A DNA stretch of 64,000 bases from Globodera rostochiensis (GCA_018350325.1 JAEVLN010000001.1:3492533-3556532); one strand, 5' to 3'; shown: positions 10,008 through 21,421, numbered from the stretch's first letter. The notes: generated from the sequence alone by a model not told the origin. Translations and numbers: made by a program.

Positions 10008-10783
10008 CCTTTATGGGTGGAATCGGGTGAACACTCTTCAGCTTACTATTCAATAATATCATTATTTATTTATGCTTATTTCGAAATGATTTTTTCAAAA
10101 TCACTATATATTTTTTTAAATTTACCTGTTAATATATTTTCATTTAATTTATAAGAAATTTTTTTTTAGATTGCTTTATTTATCTCAATATTAATGATAT
10201 TTTTGATATTATTTTAAAAATATATAAAAACTTGATGTTATTGTAAAGATGGAGCCTTTTGTTCAAATGGTGAAAACGTTACGATAAAAATAATTAGTCG
10301 ACTATTATTAGCGTTGGATTGATCTGCCATATCATTTTACAAAAATAATATTCGGTATTGCATTTAATTAATTTTATAATATCATAATTTTAATTCGTTT
10401 AAATTATTTATTCGAATTATGCTTATTGTCTTTAAAAATTAATCGATTAAACATTGTTTTATATTATTTTGTCTAAAATAATTTAATAAATCCGCATTGC
10501 CAAATAATGAATTCGATAAAAATCTTTGAAACATAAATTTATTTCATGAATTTTTTTGGTAAATTTGCTAAATTCTAAAATGTACAACGTATTGATACCA
10601 GATACCAGCAGAGAACGTGGCCATATTTACCCGAAACACCAAAACATAGACTGACTAAGTGATAAATTAATGATGAGACTTTCAAAAATTAAAAATGCAC
10701 AAAAAGTAACAAAAGAAATATAAAACATTTTTTACTTTTTTGTTTAATTCTCGCACAATAATTTAAATTTTAAGTATTATAAC
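10008..10783. other. AT-rich non-coding with one weak exon
   Basis: Only 10590-10652 is GC-richer; its plus frame reads VLIPDTSRERGHIYPKHQ, compatible with a Fic post-motif P....R..Y segment, but without clear splice borders. The rest is non-coding. Confidence 0.4.
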
Positions 10784-11794
10784 CAGGCATGGACACGGTT
10801 ACCCGTAACCGCGGTTATCCGCGGTTAACCGCGGTTACCCGCGGTTAACGGTTATGGAATTTAAAAGGTCACGGTTACGGGCGGTTAACGGTTATGAGAT
10901 TTTGAGGGCGGGCGGTTACGGTCGGTTAACGGTTATGACCTCTAAAACCGCGGTTAGCCGTCGTATCCGTTATTTTTTGGCTGCTGAGGATTGAGATGAT
11001 TTGCCTTATAATTTCTTTGACTTTTATTCACATTTCACCAAATTACTTTATCGATCCGATGGCTTAGTGTTGAAACTCTCCGACTGATTTTATTTGTTCT
11101 AGGTTCTAGCCCCACCCGCTGTAATCGTTTTATTTATATTTTAATATCCCTTCTTTTTAGTATTCTTACAATTTTTTACAAAAATTTTAACTATAAAAAG
11201 TAAAATTCTAATTGTTTACATAAATAATTAGTGCATTTTAAAACGTTCAATCACCTAAATTTGACAATTTTTCTTAGCATAAGTCGGTAAATATTCAATT
11301 TTTTCTCTCGGTGGCGCCTATCGGCACCGCCGAACCCCCACACCGCCCAAAAAATATTTTATAAATCTAAAGCGCAAAAAACACAGAAAAAAATTTCGCT
11401 GATCGATCGCGCTTTGTTAGATTTTAATCATGAAAGTGTTAGAAAGAGATTTAAAAATTTTATTCATTGACAAAATCTGATAAAAATCACTTGTTAAGTT
11501 CAATACACATCAATTTTGATTTAATTTTAGAAGGACGCCACATCATGATCGGAAAAAAATAGTTTTGAAAAATCGATTGTTCAAAATCTGGAAAACTTTA
11601 TTGATTTTTAAATAATGCGGTTAACCGCGGATAACCGCGGGCGGTTAACGGTTATGAGATTTTGAGGACGGGCGGTTACGGGCGGTTAAGGGTTATGAGA
11701 TTTTTAAGACGGGCGGTTACGGACGGTTAACGTTTCTAAGTGTTTGAGGACGGGCGGTTACGGTTAAGGAAATTCATAACCGTGTCCATGCCTG
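10784..11794. mobile_element. Non-autonomous hAT-type transposon with target duplication
   Basis: The 1011-bp element has terminal inverted repeats CAGGCATGGACACGGTTA and TAACCGTGTCCATGCCTG and is flanked by a perfect 8-bp duplication, ATTATAAC (10776-10783 and 11795-11802), the hAT signature. Both ends carry subterminal blocks of GCGGTTAACGGTTATGAG type repeated several times. The centre holds no transposase; a hairpin-repeat piece (GGTGGCGCCTATCGGCACCG) lies at about 11311-11330. A relative with a variant TIR occurs at 49517-50078. Confidence 0.9.
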
Positions 11795-11816
11795 ATTATA
11801 ACAATGATAAAGAAAA

Positions 11817-12053
11817 TCAATCCATATCGGAACGGGAATCCGGGAGTCGCAAAACCGGTACCCCCGGTTTTTGGTTTCGGTTGTAACTTGAAAAAAATAC
11901 ACCCCTAAATTGTATTGAACATTTTGAAATTGATTTTAAATTTATAAATTCAGTTTGTACAATTTTATTTGAGAATGGTAAAAGATCCCAAGTTCGGGAA
12001 AATTCGGGTTCGGGACACGGATCGCGTAATATTTGGAGGTGTTCGGCGAACAT
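11817..12053. repeat. CCGGTACCCCCGG repeat
   Basis: Contains AAACCGGTACCCCCGGTTTTTGGTTTCGG, shared in part with 27175-27250. A 78-codon minus ORF covers it, but the reading is explained by the repeat (GVPVLRLP in one copy, NRKPGVPV in the other). Probably a dispersed element of unknown class. Confidence 0.6.
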
Positions 12054-13874
12054 TGCTGGTGAAAATGTTTAAATGATATTTATTAACGCAATTTTTGTTT
12101 GTATTTTTTGAAGCAACAACAAAAATTCAAAAACAAAAATTCTTTGAATGATTCCAAAAAAATTCCCCTTCCGTAAAAATTGTGTCAATGAGATTATTGA
12201 TAATTTACCATATTTATTTCTTAAAAACTTCAATAATGAATGAATGAAATAATTAATTATAAAGTCTTTCGCCTTCCATAAAATTGGGTAATGTTTTTAT
12301 AAAATTGATTTAAGATATTTGTTAATATGTTATTTTTCCAAAAAAACATTTTTTTAATATTGAAAATTAATAATAACATTAATTATTCAATATTTATGTA
12401 TTAACTTTTTTTTCATAGTTTTATTTCTCACAAAATTAATAGTAACTATACTTTTTTAAATCATTTACCCAAGTTTGCATGGAGTGTAAGCCGTCGGAGG
12501 GCTGATGAGACCTGGAAGTGTCATCTTTATGAGTGATGTCTGTTTTATGCTTTTGTTCAAAATTTAAAAAATTACAATATTTATATATTTTATAGAATAA
12601 TACTATCAATGTTTTAAAATCCTTGGGCCATGCATAAATATTGAGACTATGAGTTTGTCTGTCTTTATTACAATATTTATATATTTTAAAGAATAATACT
12701 TACAATGTTTTAAAATATTTTATTAATAAATTTTATTGCTATATTTGGTAAATGGATTTGTTAATAGTAACAAATTCATTACTTAATTATAAAATCTTTC
12801 CCCTTTCATATATGTAAAGTAAAATTGAAACATTATATTTTTCGCTCAACTTTATAAGTGTTTTGATTTGAATCTTCTGCATCTAATTGTATCTTTTTAC
12901 TTATGGTTAATTGTAATATATTTATATTGCAATGTTGCTTAGTTCAATAAAGTTTTGCTTTAAAAAGGATTCAATAATGCTTGTGCATGTCGACAATATT
13001 ACCACATTTAAATTTTGCTTTATATTATTAAATTGTAAGCACTTTCAAAAGTTTTTGGTTCATATTTTTTAAAATATAGTTGAAATGTCGTTCATTTAAA
13101 GCAAATGAATATTCATTTTATTGTAAACATTTTCGTATTTTTATCTATATTTACGGGGGCATGCAAACCACCCGAAAACATGCAATCTTGTCTCTTGTAG
13201 CACAGTTTGACGTCCAAAAAACGCTAGTATATTAAATTTGCCGGCCTATTTAATTAATTGCATTTTCAATTATGGACATAAATTATTTAATATCTTTTTC
13301 GTTATTCATAATTATGCTTTATACCTTTAACATTCTTAATTGTCCTGAATTTTTAAAAGATTTTGAGTAAATTATAATCAATTTATATATTAACAAATTA
13401 AACGACAGTTCACTTGGTACATATTTATATAAATTTATTTTATTTTTTATTTTATTAGCTTTATTATTGCTTTTTGTTTGGTCTTTAAATCATTTTGTTA
13501 TGCATTCGGATTACTTTTATTTAGAAAAAAGGATTATAATTTTAATTAAATAGAGTTTGGATTTCATATGTTTTTATTTCTGTTTAATTTTTTTATTAAA
13601 AATAATTAGCTTTTATGTTTTCTTCAAACTCAGAATACACGGTCAATGTTATTTTTATCTGTGAACAAAATTGTATATTTTTAAATTTTTAACAATATTA
13701 ATCCAAATTGTATTTAATTGCAACAATTATTTTGTTAATAAATGTTTTAGCATAGATTAAAATATAAAATTTTATTTTTAATGAATTTGTCGTTATAAAG
13801 TTGTAAAATATTAAAAAATTATTATTTTTTAGATTTTCTAAATCACTTGAGATATTTAGGTGTTGTCGTTTCAG
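12054..13874. other. AT-rich spacer with one candidate exon
   Basis: Mostly non-coding. Bases 12246-12460 resemble 40525-40680 and 30370-30430 (shared CCATAAAATTG..TAATGTT and TTTATTTCTCACAAAATTAAT), another sign of duplicated intron DNA. The only coding-like piece is listed separately at 12469-12524. Confidence 0.5.
12469..12524 (-). CDS. Candidate exon, product not recognised
   Basis: Minus-strand island between an acceptor (CTCATAAAG) and a good donor (GTAAATGA). Frames read MTLPGLISPPTAYTPCKLG or DTSRSHQPSDGLHSMQTW. The second resembles the SRDGLHID stretch of the Fic-like exon at 55745-55807, but weakly. Confidence 0.35.
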
Positions 13875-13904
13875 AGATAAAAAATAGCGATGTTTTTGAA
13901 ATAT
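13875..13904 (+). CDS. Fic-like exon, SDVxEI segment
   Basis: Thirty-base plus-strand exon with strong borders: GTCGTTTCAG before and GTAAGTTTC after. The frame reads IKNSDVFEI, which fits the Fic segment TISDVLEIH. The expected His would fall at the junction. The intron to the next exon would be 69 bases, a normal short-intron length for small invertebrate genomes. Confidence 0.5.
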
Positions 13905-13973
13905 GTAAGTTTCGAAGTGAAACAGCGGACTTCTTGGACTGCCAGAAATTATTTGAATTTTTATTTCTTATAG

Positions 13974-14040
13974 CTGCCCTTGACTCCATTGGTGCATGCT
14001 CGTTATGCTCCATATAATGCTAATCCTTCGAACGAACAAA
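13974..14040 (+). CDS. Fic-like exon, AGRxR segment
   Basis: Begins at a pyrimidine-rich acceptor (TTTTTATTTCTTATAG) and ends at GTATAAA. The open frame reads LPLTPLVHARYAPYNANPSN, which aligns with the DPxxAGR(F/Y)R segment that follows IHRxVLG in Fic proteins: TPLVHARYA, with Ala-Arg kept and Gly replaced. Another frame stays open for 15 codons. With 13875-13904 it makes a two-exon block in the right order. Confidence 0.5.
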
Positions 14041-14351
14041 GTATAAAATGTTCCTTTTTGTTGAGGCGTTTGTGCATTGATTTATTTTTATTGTATTTAA
14101 ATTATTATTTTTTAAATATCTTAAATACATCAGTAATTATTTCAAATAACATTATTGATAAATTAGATTAGTCGCTGCCCTTTTATCAAGCAATTAATGT
14201 CAAATGTTTATTGGATTTTATGCACTGCTATTTTGATATAAATTTAAATAAATCATAGAAATTTGTATTAATTTGTGTACTTAATAAATTTATTTACAAT
14301 ATCATTGAAGTGAAAAAATCATAATATTTTTAGAATCTCGTAGATATTATT

Positions 14352-14501
14352 ATTTATTGCATTTACCAAAAACCGATCTGTGGAGAGCACGCACGCCGTC
14401 CCATTACATATCTTTGGGCAGAATTTGTCAGGATATTTGCTTTCCGAAACTTCGTTGCTTTCGACGGTACCGGAGCCTTTCCGGCGCATTTATTAAATTG
14501 A
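14352..14501 (+). CDS. Fic-like catalytic region with degenerate motif
   Basis: A 49-codon plus frame, ending in TGA, carries ITYLWAEFVRIFAFRNF then VAFDGTGAFPAHLLN. The stretch AEFVRI is typical of the helix before the Fic motif, and DGTGAFPAHLLN aligns residue for residue with DGNGRxxRLLMN. The catalytic His-Pro pair reads Phe-Ala, about six residues are inserted before the Asp, and the anion-hole Arg is Ala, so AMP transfer would not be expected. The minus strand is also open here (K-rich reading), which lowers certainty. Confidence 0.5.
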   Translation: MYCIYQKPICGEHARRPITYLWAEFVRIFAFRNFVAFDGTGAFPAHLLN

Positions 14502-14957
14502 ATTTCAAGCTTTTGTATTATTAATTTTTTATTTCATTTAAATATAATACAGAAATCTGTTTTATTTTTAGATATTTTATCAAGGGATATCATAATTTAA
14601 TTATTTACTGTTTTGTTTTTTTCAACAACGTGATTTTGTTAATTTCTAATTAACTTTAAATATCTTTACACTTAAAAGAGGGATTTATTTATTTAAAGAA
14701 TTTTTAGAAATTATAAGTGTACTTTTTGTTTCTTTCTTTAATCAAATCTAAAATTTTAAATGTTTATAATTTTATTATTATTAGCCAACTTTTTTAAATT
14801 ACTTTGCAAACGCCTGTGCGTTGGGGGTTTTAAAATTTATTTACATTAAGTTTTATTAAATTTAATTAAATTTAAAAAAGCTAAAATAAATTCATAGTAT
14901 TATAAGTAAGTTTAAGATTGTTTGTTTTTTAGATAAGTGATTTGTGAATAAAATGAG
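14502..14957. other. AT-rich spacer
   Basis: No coding island; a short GCCTGTGCGTTGGGGG patch near 14813 has no clear frame. Confidence 0.6.
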
Positions 14958-15014
14958 GAGACACTGATGTACCAGCCTTCAGCCGGATTTAACTTTTCAA
15001 TTATAAACACTTTA
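14958..15014 (+). CDS. Fic-like post-motif exon
   Basis: Nineteen codons between AAAATGAG and GTTATTG: ETLMYQPSAGFNFSIINTL. This fits the helix and turn after the motif (LMxxAGxP), with PSAGFNF in the right place downstream of 14352-14501. Short, and the acceptor is weak. Confidence 0.35.
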
Positions 15015-15036
15015 GTTATTGTTCAATGCAATTATT

Positions 15037-15125
15037 TTAATTTAAAAAAAGTAAAAGTATAAGTTCAGATTGTTTTGTACATTTTTTAAATGGTTTTGAT
15101 ATTATTATTCTATCGCCGTCGGCCT
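15037..15125 (-). CDS. Fic-domain C-terminal exon
   Basis: Minus strand: acceptor ATATATTAG, then AG GCC GAC GGC GAT, giving (E)ADGDRIIISKPFKKCTKQ and more to TAA. Fic domains end LEAxxxGDxxPFxxFxxKCT, and the match covers both the LEA.GD start and the K-C-T end. The exon starts two bases into the Glu codon, exactly as in the homologous exon at 50787-50914; the same splice position and phase in two copies is strong support for genuine exons. It lies 3' of the minus-strand exon at 15811-15909, so the two probably belong to one gene copy. Confidence 0.65.
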
Positions 15126-15334
15126 CTAATATATGTATATTTTTTAGTTAATGAAAATATTATTAATAAGAACTTTAATTTTTGTTATATTATGATTTCG
15201 TTATTTTTTCATTAATATATTTTAGTTCAAACTATACTTTAAATTCATTAATGTATTTGTTAAAAATATTTTTTGCCTTTTAACAACGTTGAACAAATAT
15301 TTGATATTAAGTTATATGTAGGGTAATATAATAC

Positions 15335-15910
15335 CCTACGCCTATAATTTGTGTAGTCTAAGGGAGTCATAGAATTAAATATAACACATCAACATAGAAA
15401 GCAAATTTAATTGTTTCTTTTAATTTGGCGGCAAATTATATTATTTTTTTCATAATTAGCAAGTTCATAGAAACAGTTTTTGTATATTAAAAATAATCTT
15501 GCAAAATTAAAGCTCAAAATAAAAGTATAATTTGTATTATTTAGTAAATTAAAATTTATTTATTAAGTTTATCATTTGGATTTTGTTTATTATTTTTTAC
15601 GTTATATTTTTTAATATGATAATTTTCAAACTCGTGAATTTGTAATTAATAGTTTTTATCTGCCTTCATTGTTTGTTTTATTTTTAAAAATTAAAAAAAT
15701 TATTAGCTTTATTCTATCCTGAATTCATTGGATTTTGTATGCATCTTTAGATAGCCCCTTAATTTATCACTTTTTAAATTAAAAATGTTTTTTATTTTTC
15801 TTATTCAGACTTTTTCCGATTTGGTTTCTTTTTTATTGAGCCATCCAAAAATTTGTTCGGTTCCGTTGAACAATGTAGGTAGCTTAACTCGGTTCCAGCC
15901 GCCCGAGCGC
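15335..15910. repeat. Segmental duplication, copy 2 (with 3287-3870)
   Basis: Direct repeat of 3287-3870; see that entry. The shared part includes intron sequence and the minus-strand WLN exon. Confidence 0.8.
15811..15909 (-). CDS. Fic-domain exon with intact splice borders
   Basis: Ninety-nine bases, phase 0, on the minus strand between an acceptor (TGAAATGATGCAG) and a donor (GTCTGAATAAG): RSGGWNRVKLPTLFNGTEQ continuing IFGWLNKKETKSEK. It is the duplicate of 3742-3900 and fits the Fic segment before the motif, ending in the conserved WLN..E. Relative to the other copy it has several small deletions that together keep the frame, and it retains the donor lost there. No motif exon was recognised between this exon and the C-terminal exon at 15037-15125. 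Confidence 0.6.
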
Positions 15911-17419
15911 TGCATCATTTCAGCGCTGCGATTTTCTCTTTATTTTTATGCGAATGTTCAATTTTTCAGTTTTTCCCGAAATGATTAGAAAGGTATATTT
16001 TAAAGTGTTTTATTTTCAAAAACAGCCCCATTATTTTGGGCGCATCTTTACGTATTTTTGGTCAAAAAAATGGCAAAATATGGGCGAGCCCCAAAAAATT
16101 TTAACTTTACCAAAAAAACTCAAACCAACGCGAAAGACCGTATTTGCGCCATATTTTTCAAAGCATATGAGTACAAAAAACATATAAATCCGGGCCCTAC
16201 AAATCATCATTGTATAGTTATTGTAGAACTTTAACATTATTCTCGAATAAAATGTTCCCAATGTTAACATTTAAATACAAATAATCGATATTATTAAAAG
16301 AATCCTTTTGTATTTTTTGAATTAGGTTTGGTTTTTAATTATAAATATTACACTTTATATTTCCGTCTGCTTTTCGAGCTAAAAGTGTGAGTTTTTAAGT
16401 AACTACTTTTTCATATACGGTAATTGGACTCATTACCATCTAATTCTTTTGTGCGCAAGCAACATATTTTTTTAAAAATTGTTAACCAGTAATTATCATA
16501 GAGTGAGTGAGTCAAGGTTATTTATATTGATTTTTTTCAATAGAAAATTTGAAACCGCCGCAAAATTAATGGCATCGCCCCAAATCCAAAATTGGTAATT
16601 GAATTGATTAACAAGATTAATCGACTAATTATTTGGTTAGGTATTTTAATTAATTTAAATTGTGCATAATTTTATAGATTTCATCTAAAAAAGCGTTGAA
16701 TAATTATTCTTATATTTATTATCCATCATTTTATGACTATGTAAATTTTAATGTTATAGAGAAAACATTAAATCGAAAAACAATGCAATTTTTTATATTA
16801 ATTATAATTTTAAACGCATTATTCAAGCCCTCCATAGGCGGTATTGTGTCCACTTTTGTGTCTGAGAGGAGAAAATGCGGTATTAGTTTAAAGATTGTTT
16901 TTATTTTATTAATTTACATAGTTTTTCCGCCGTCGACATCTGTTTCAAAATTGTTTGTATTTTTATCATAATAAAAATTTAGGTTATGATTATCTTTTTT
17001 GGGTTTTTATTATCGAGAATTCTTATTCATTAATTTGTTTGATCACTTTAATTGCTTTTTTTATTTCTTACTTTTATACAACAAAATGATAATTTATATA
17101 ATTTAAGGCTGATTGTTTATCATTTTTAGATAACTTATTATAACAGTAAGATTTTTTTTATATGAAACGATAATTATATTTTGAGCATAATTTTGTTTGC
17201 CAATTAGTTTTTAAAATTGGCAAATTTTCTATAATTACTTTAAATTTTGAATAGAAAATGTGATTATGTCAGAAAGGTAAAGTTTTAAATAATATATTAA
17301 TTAGTTTAAGTTTGATTTTATTCTTCATTAGGTGAAATTTAAGAGATGTTAACTTTTTTTATATTGAACTTTTATATGGTTCCGTTTGACAGAGGTCAAA
17401 ACTAATGTCAGATTAGCAT
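15911..17419. other. AT-rich non-coding stretch
   Basis: Overlapping ORFs of 79-91 codons near 15948-16270 and 16696-16971 lie on both strands in AT-rich DNA, have no motif and no splice context, and are judged chance. A patch at 16530-16590 is slightly GC-richer. Confidence 0.55.
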
Positions 17420-18060
17420 TCTATTCCCCCGAATAGAAACACCAAAAAAAAATTCATTAAAATATAAAGCTATAAATAATGAATATGGTCTTGACTGCAA
17501 ATATTTAGAAATTTAGCGATCTGTAACTAAAATTTCAAATTCGGCTCAAAACATGATGATTTTCCCAGGTGTACCCGCTCTGGTAGTGCAGTAACTTTAA
17601 GGGAAACATGTGCCCGATCAGCTGAGTAAGTGTATTTTTAATTAAGGAAATCCAAATTCGTTATGCCTGGACCCGAATTCTGGGCCTGCCTTGAAGAAGG
17701 CGCCTTGAACTGATTTCCTGGACCAAAGTCCAGGAAAAATCCAGGGTCGCTGAGGCTCCACTGGAACTGCACTCTGGGTACAGCAAAAATACAGGCGGCC
17801 TGTACCTGTCCAGGACGGAATCTACATTTTATAATTATTTAATTTTTATATCGTTAAATAAAATAACAAAATATTTTTATTTTACGTATTTTTTATTTCC
17901 AGGTGCGTCTAGAAATTTAGTTTAATCAATTAAATTTGCAATTGTTGCAATTGTTTAAATAAAGATTAATCCAATAAATAATTAATAATTACTGATTTAT
18001 AATACATTTATAATGTTTTTTCTTTAATATTTTATTTTAAGTAATTATTGTCTATAAATT
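17420..18060. repeat. Duplicated segment, copy 1 (with 20085-20650)
   Basis: Matches 20085-20650 in the same orientation: shared AAAGCTATAAATAATGAATATGGTCTTG near the start, GCGATCTGT in the middle and TTTCCAGGTGCGTCTAGAAATTTAGTTTAATCAATTAA near the end. Copy 1 holds an extra GC-rich piece at 17650-17825. Confidence 0.75.
17650..17825. repeat. GC-rich insertion with internal hairpins
   Basis: About 175 bases of GC-rich sequence in one of two duplicates. It includes the hairpin TTTCCTGGAC..GTCCAGGAAA and is bracketed by CCTGGACCCG and CCTGTCCAGG. The other duplicate has only a short remnant (CGTTGGCCTGTACCCGTCAGG). Probably a small mobile element; no target duplication was established. Confidence 0.5.
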
Positions 18061-18173
18061 ATAACTTTGTCCTATCTTGATTTTTATAATATATTATATT
18101 TTTTAATTTTTAGTTTTATGATTTGTCCGACTGGCTTTATAAATAGTAAAATGGTGCTGTACATGATTATCAG

Positions 18174-18258
18174 GGTTTTTCGTCGTTCGGCGCGTTTGTT
18201 GACAATGTGTATTCCTCATAGCCATTGTATTAAAATTGATTGGCGAATGATCATTTAA
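18174..18258 (+). CDS. Fic-like exon after the catalytic motif
   Basis: Opens at an acceptor (GATTATCAG) and reads VFRRSARLLTMCIPHSHCIK, then IDWRMII and TAA. RRSARLLTMCI fits the end of the Fic motif and its following helix (GRxxRLLMNLI), with both arginines kept. The HPFxDGN part would have to lie in an upstream exon, which was not found. The minus strand also has an ORF here but with no motif. Confidence 0.45.
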
Positions 18259-18366
18259 TTTAATTTTTTTTTCAATTAAGTTTTTTAAATTACTCAGAAA
18301 ATTTTTTGGCATATCGTTTTTTCTTTTAATAAGAAACTCTTACAACTGGGTAAAAATTATTTTCAG

Positions 18367-18412
18367 AATGGTAACTTTCTGGCCCGATGGTATGAAAGGC
18401 TTGTTTTTCAAG
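18367..18412 (+). CDS. Fic-like motif-region exon
   Basis: Bounded by ATTATTTTCAG and GTACTATT. Two frames are open: MVTFWPDGMKGLFFK, whose FWPDGMKG corresponds to HFWPDGMNR in the inverted copy at 46943-47140, and NGNFLARWYERLVFQ. The first preserves the Asp-Gly of the Fic motif but has Thr for the catalytic His. Either frame is plausible; the paralogue comparison favours the first. Confidence 0.45.
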
Positions 18413-18987
18413 GTACTATTTTCTGTGAATAAGTTTATTGTTTACTAAATCTTAGACGTATTAGAAAATTTACAATATTAGTTCAAAAATTTATATATAT
18501 AGTTGATTTTCCAAAGAAAATTTTTTTTTAAATAATTCGAAAATACATATTTTTTTCCTTACAATATTCTGTTATTATAGATGGTTTTTTCTTTATAAAA
18601 ACTTTTTTAAATACCGATTTATTAAATTTGATTTAAATTAGTTTTTTAAACTATTACTATTTATTTAATATGTACTAAAATTGTGCTATAAATATAGAAC
18701 ATTTTTTAAATTATGCTTTTTTGATCCTAAGGAGCCAGGCTAATCAATGTTTAGGTTTTCAATATATTCTTGTAACTGATCCTGTGTCAATAATTGTCTT
18801 AACCGCGTGGTTCCCCTTTATCGATCGTTATATTTTAATTTATTATTGTATTTAAAGATTCTTGAATGTTTTTAAATTAACTTTATATTTAATAAATTTT
18901 AATTGCTTATTTGCCTTTTTATAAATAATATTTATTGATCAATAAATTTTTAAATTAACTGAAGATACAAAGTCGAGAACGGTCTAG

Positions 18988-19072
18988 TTCGGCGGCACCG
19001 GCTTTCCCAAAGAGCGCGCCACATTCGCAGTCTCCAGATTACGGCACATTCTCTGACATTTTGATTACTTTT
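18988..19072 (+). CDS. Fic-like C-terminal exon, acceptor altered
   Basis: Frame reads PAFPKSAPHSQSPDYGTFSD then ILITF. Its inverted paralogue (46492-46574) reads LPKNAPHSQSYGEFSDIL after a clean TTTCAG acceptor. Here the equivalent bases read CTAGTTCGGCGG, so the acceptor is disrupted. FSDIL aligns with the (Y)xxxL stretch of the Fic C-terminal half. Confidence 0.45.
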
Positions 19073-19479
19073 GTGTTTATTGTCCTCAGTTAGCGTATTA
19101 ATGTTTTTCTTGAATTGTTTTCATTGATAAACAAATAAATTTTGGGTTCTTTTTGGTTAAACTTTATTTTGTTAATTATGCCAATTTTAGGTTCAATATT
19201 CAATTTCAGCTGTTTTTTGATTCAATTTTATCATCCCATTAATATCACTCTGTTCGATAATTATTTTTTATTTTGCACAATATTAAAAATAATTTAAATT
19301 GTTAACATTTTCAGATTTTCAACTTTGTTCATTTTAAAATGTCGATTCGCTGACGACAATCTAATTAATTCGAACAAACTCTTTTTATTTTAGAATGGGT
19401 TTTTAAAGTTTTAAGTTGGATTTTTTTTAAATATAAAGTGAATATTGGTTCTAATTTTTAATTACGCCTTGATTTTCAG

Positions 19480-19573
19480 GTACCAGTGTGAAATGACTCC
19501 AATTTTCGCCTGCCATTCCAACATGAATCTGATTGATTTTACCGAATGGGACTCAATCATAAATAATTGTTAA
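19480..19573 (+). CDS. Terminal exon, possibly last exon of a Fic-like copy
   Basis: A textbook acceptor (TTGATTTTCAG) opens a 31-codon frame ending in TAA: YQCEMTPIFACHSNMNLIDF then TEWDSIINNC. A decayed copy at 37610-37665 keeps HSNINLIDITEC but has a TGA in place of the preceding Cys codon. The product is not recognisable by itself; position after 18174-19072 suggests a 3' exon of that cluster. Confidence 0.5.
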
Positions 19574-19879
19574 TTATTTAAGTTTAGTATTGTTGATATT
19601 TACTAAAAGTTATTTAATTTAAATTTTTTTTCTGTAGTTCATATTTTGAATTAATTTAATTCAAATTTAAATTACTTATATTATGTGATTGATAACCCTG
19701 AGAAATCATTGATGTTCTACTCCCAGAGTGAAAATCCATTTTATTCTTTTATTAATAATTATTCCTTTTTATTGATTCTGACAAATTAGCCATAAAACAA
19801 AAAAACATCACTCAGAAAACCATATAAAATTGTGCTTTTTACAAATTTTCATTACAAATTTACAAAACTTTAATTTTTC

Positions 19880-19915
19880 CCCCGGCGTCGCCTATTGGCG
19901 CCGCCGTACCCATTC
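19880..19915. repeat. GGCGCC palindrome repeat
   Basis: CGGCGTCGCCTATTGGCGCC followed by GCCG, an imperfect hairpin found with variants at 11311, 27594, 36062 and 41590. Confidence 0.7.
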
Positions 19916-20084
19916 TATTCAGCATTAAAAAATTTTGTTGCAAATCTGTTAACAAAGTGAGTCCAAAAATCAAAAAAAGGTTATTACCCGTTGGAATAGC
20001 ACTGTATTTTGATGGATAATGATTTGGTGTAAAATTATTTATGTCTTGAAAGTTTGTTAATTTAATCTCATTCATATTTGCATT

Positions 20085-20650
20085 CTATGCCCGAATAACC
20101 CTAGAAACACCAAAAAATTCATTAAAAGATAAAGCTATAAATAATGAATATGGTCTTGCCAAGTGAAACAAACGACGGGAGTAATTTTGCTTCCTCCACT
20201 TTTGTTTAATTTTTAATAATGTTGTTTTTTTGTATAGAGATTTGATCAAAATCCAAATAAACTTGCAAATATTTATAAATTTGGCGATCTGTCGATAAGA
20301 TTTCAAACTTTCGTGTAAAATCCACCAAAATTCCTGCAGTTTGTTGCTCTGAAACACCATCCTCAGGGGTGTATTTTTAATTAAGGAAATCCCGACTCGT
20401 TGGCCTGTACCCGTCAGGTCGGGCTCTACATTTTATAATTATTTGATTTTTTATCTTTAAATAAAATAACATTTTGCGTATATTTTTATTTCCAGGTGCG
20501 TCTAGAAATTTAGTTTAATCAATTAACTTTGCATATGGAAGATTAATTCAACTAATAATTAATAAATACTGATTTAATAATTGATAATGTTTTCTCTTTA
20601 ATATTTTATTTTAAGTTTTATTGTTTATAACTTATAACTTTGTCCTTTCT
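20085..20650. repeat. Duplicated segment, copy 2 (with 17420-18060)
   Basis: See 17420-18060. A 91-codon minus ORF (20085-20360) lies in this copy only; the AT-rich reading has no motif and the paralogous segment does not keep it open, so it is not called a gene. Confidence 0.75.
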
Positions 20651-21421
20651 TGATGGTCTTAAGTTTATTAATAAATAATTAGTTTTTCATCTTGCTTCGA
20701 TGATAAACCAAAACTAATGAGCAATATTTTTAATTTATGTAAAATATATGATTGCGTCTTAATTCCATTTTATTTTTAGCTTTATTATCGTTTGAATCTA
20801 TGCTTTAACAATTAAAGAAATTATTTACATTCTTTTGATGTACCACAAAGGTAATTTTTATTAACCAAACATGCGTGCTTTTTTTATCGTTGTTGAATTT
20901 AAATGAAGTTTAGTTATAGATATATGTTAACTTGGTATTCTTATCATATGAATATTAAATGTAAATAATTTACCTTTTTTGACTGATGTAATATTTTTAT
21001 TATGTATTAAAATGTTTTATTCTAATAATATTGATATTTGTTGGATATTATAACTGCTTTTTACAATCTATTGTAAAATTTTAAATACTGCTAAAGTTTA
21101 TGTTGATAATGTGAAGCCGCATTGTTAGCTCAGGGGCGGTATCTAAAATACTCAAAAAATCGTATCGAGCCTTAAAAACAGCAGTTCATACCAAAAATTC
21201 GCATTCATAATTCTTCATTTTTTTATTATCAGTGAAACTCCCAAAAACTCCACCAAAACTCAAAAAACCTTTTTTCGAAATTTAGCCTCATTGTGCTTCC
21301 AAAAAAACCACCAAAAAGATATTTAAAAAAATTTATAAATTTATTGCTAACATTAATAGCGCAATTAAGAATTATCTTAAGCTCGAAAAACACTGCTTCA
21401 AATTATAATTACAAAACCATC
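20651..21421. other. AT-rich non-coding stretch
   Basis: No coding island. The last 250 bases are rich in AAACTCCAAAAAC-type runs and lead into the satellite array. Confidence 0.6.

Larger units (their letters stand above)
18340..19080. repeat. Segment duplicated in inverted orientation at 46490-47020
   Basis: Shared with the complement of 46490-47020: CTGGCCCGATGGTATGAA near one end, a GGAGCCAGGCTAATCAATGTTT block in the middle, and GCGCCACATTCGCAGTCT near the other. Exons and AT-rich introns both match, so this is a genomic duplication. A third, partial relative of the middle block is at 43505-43640. Confidence 0.8.
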
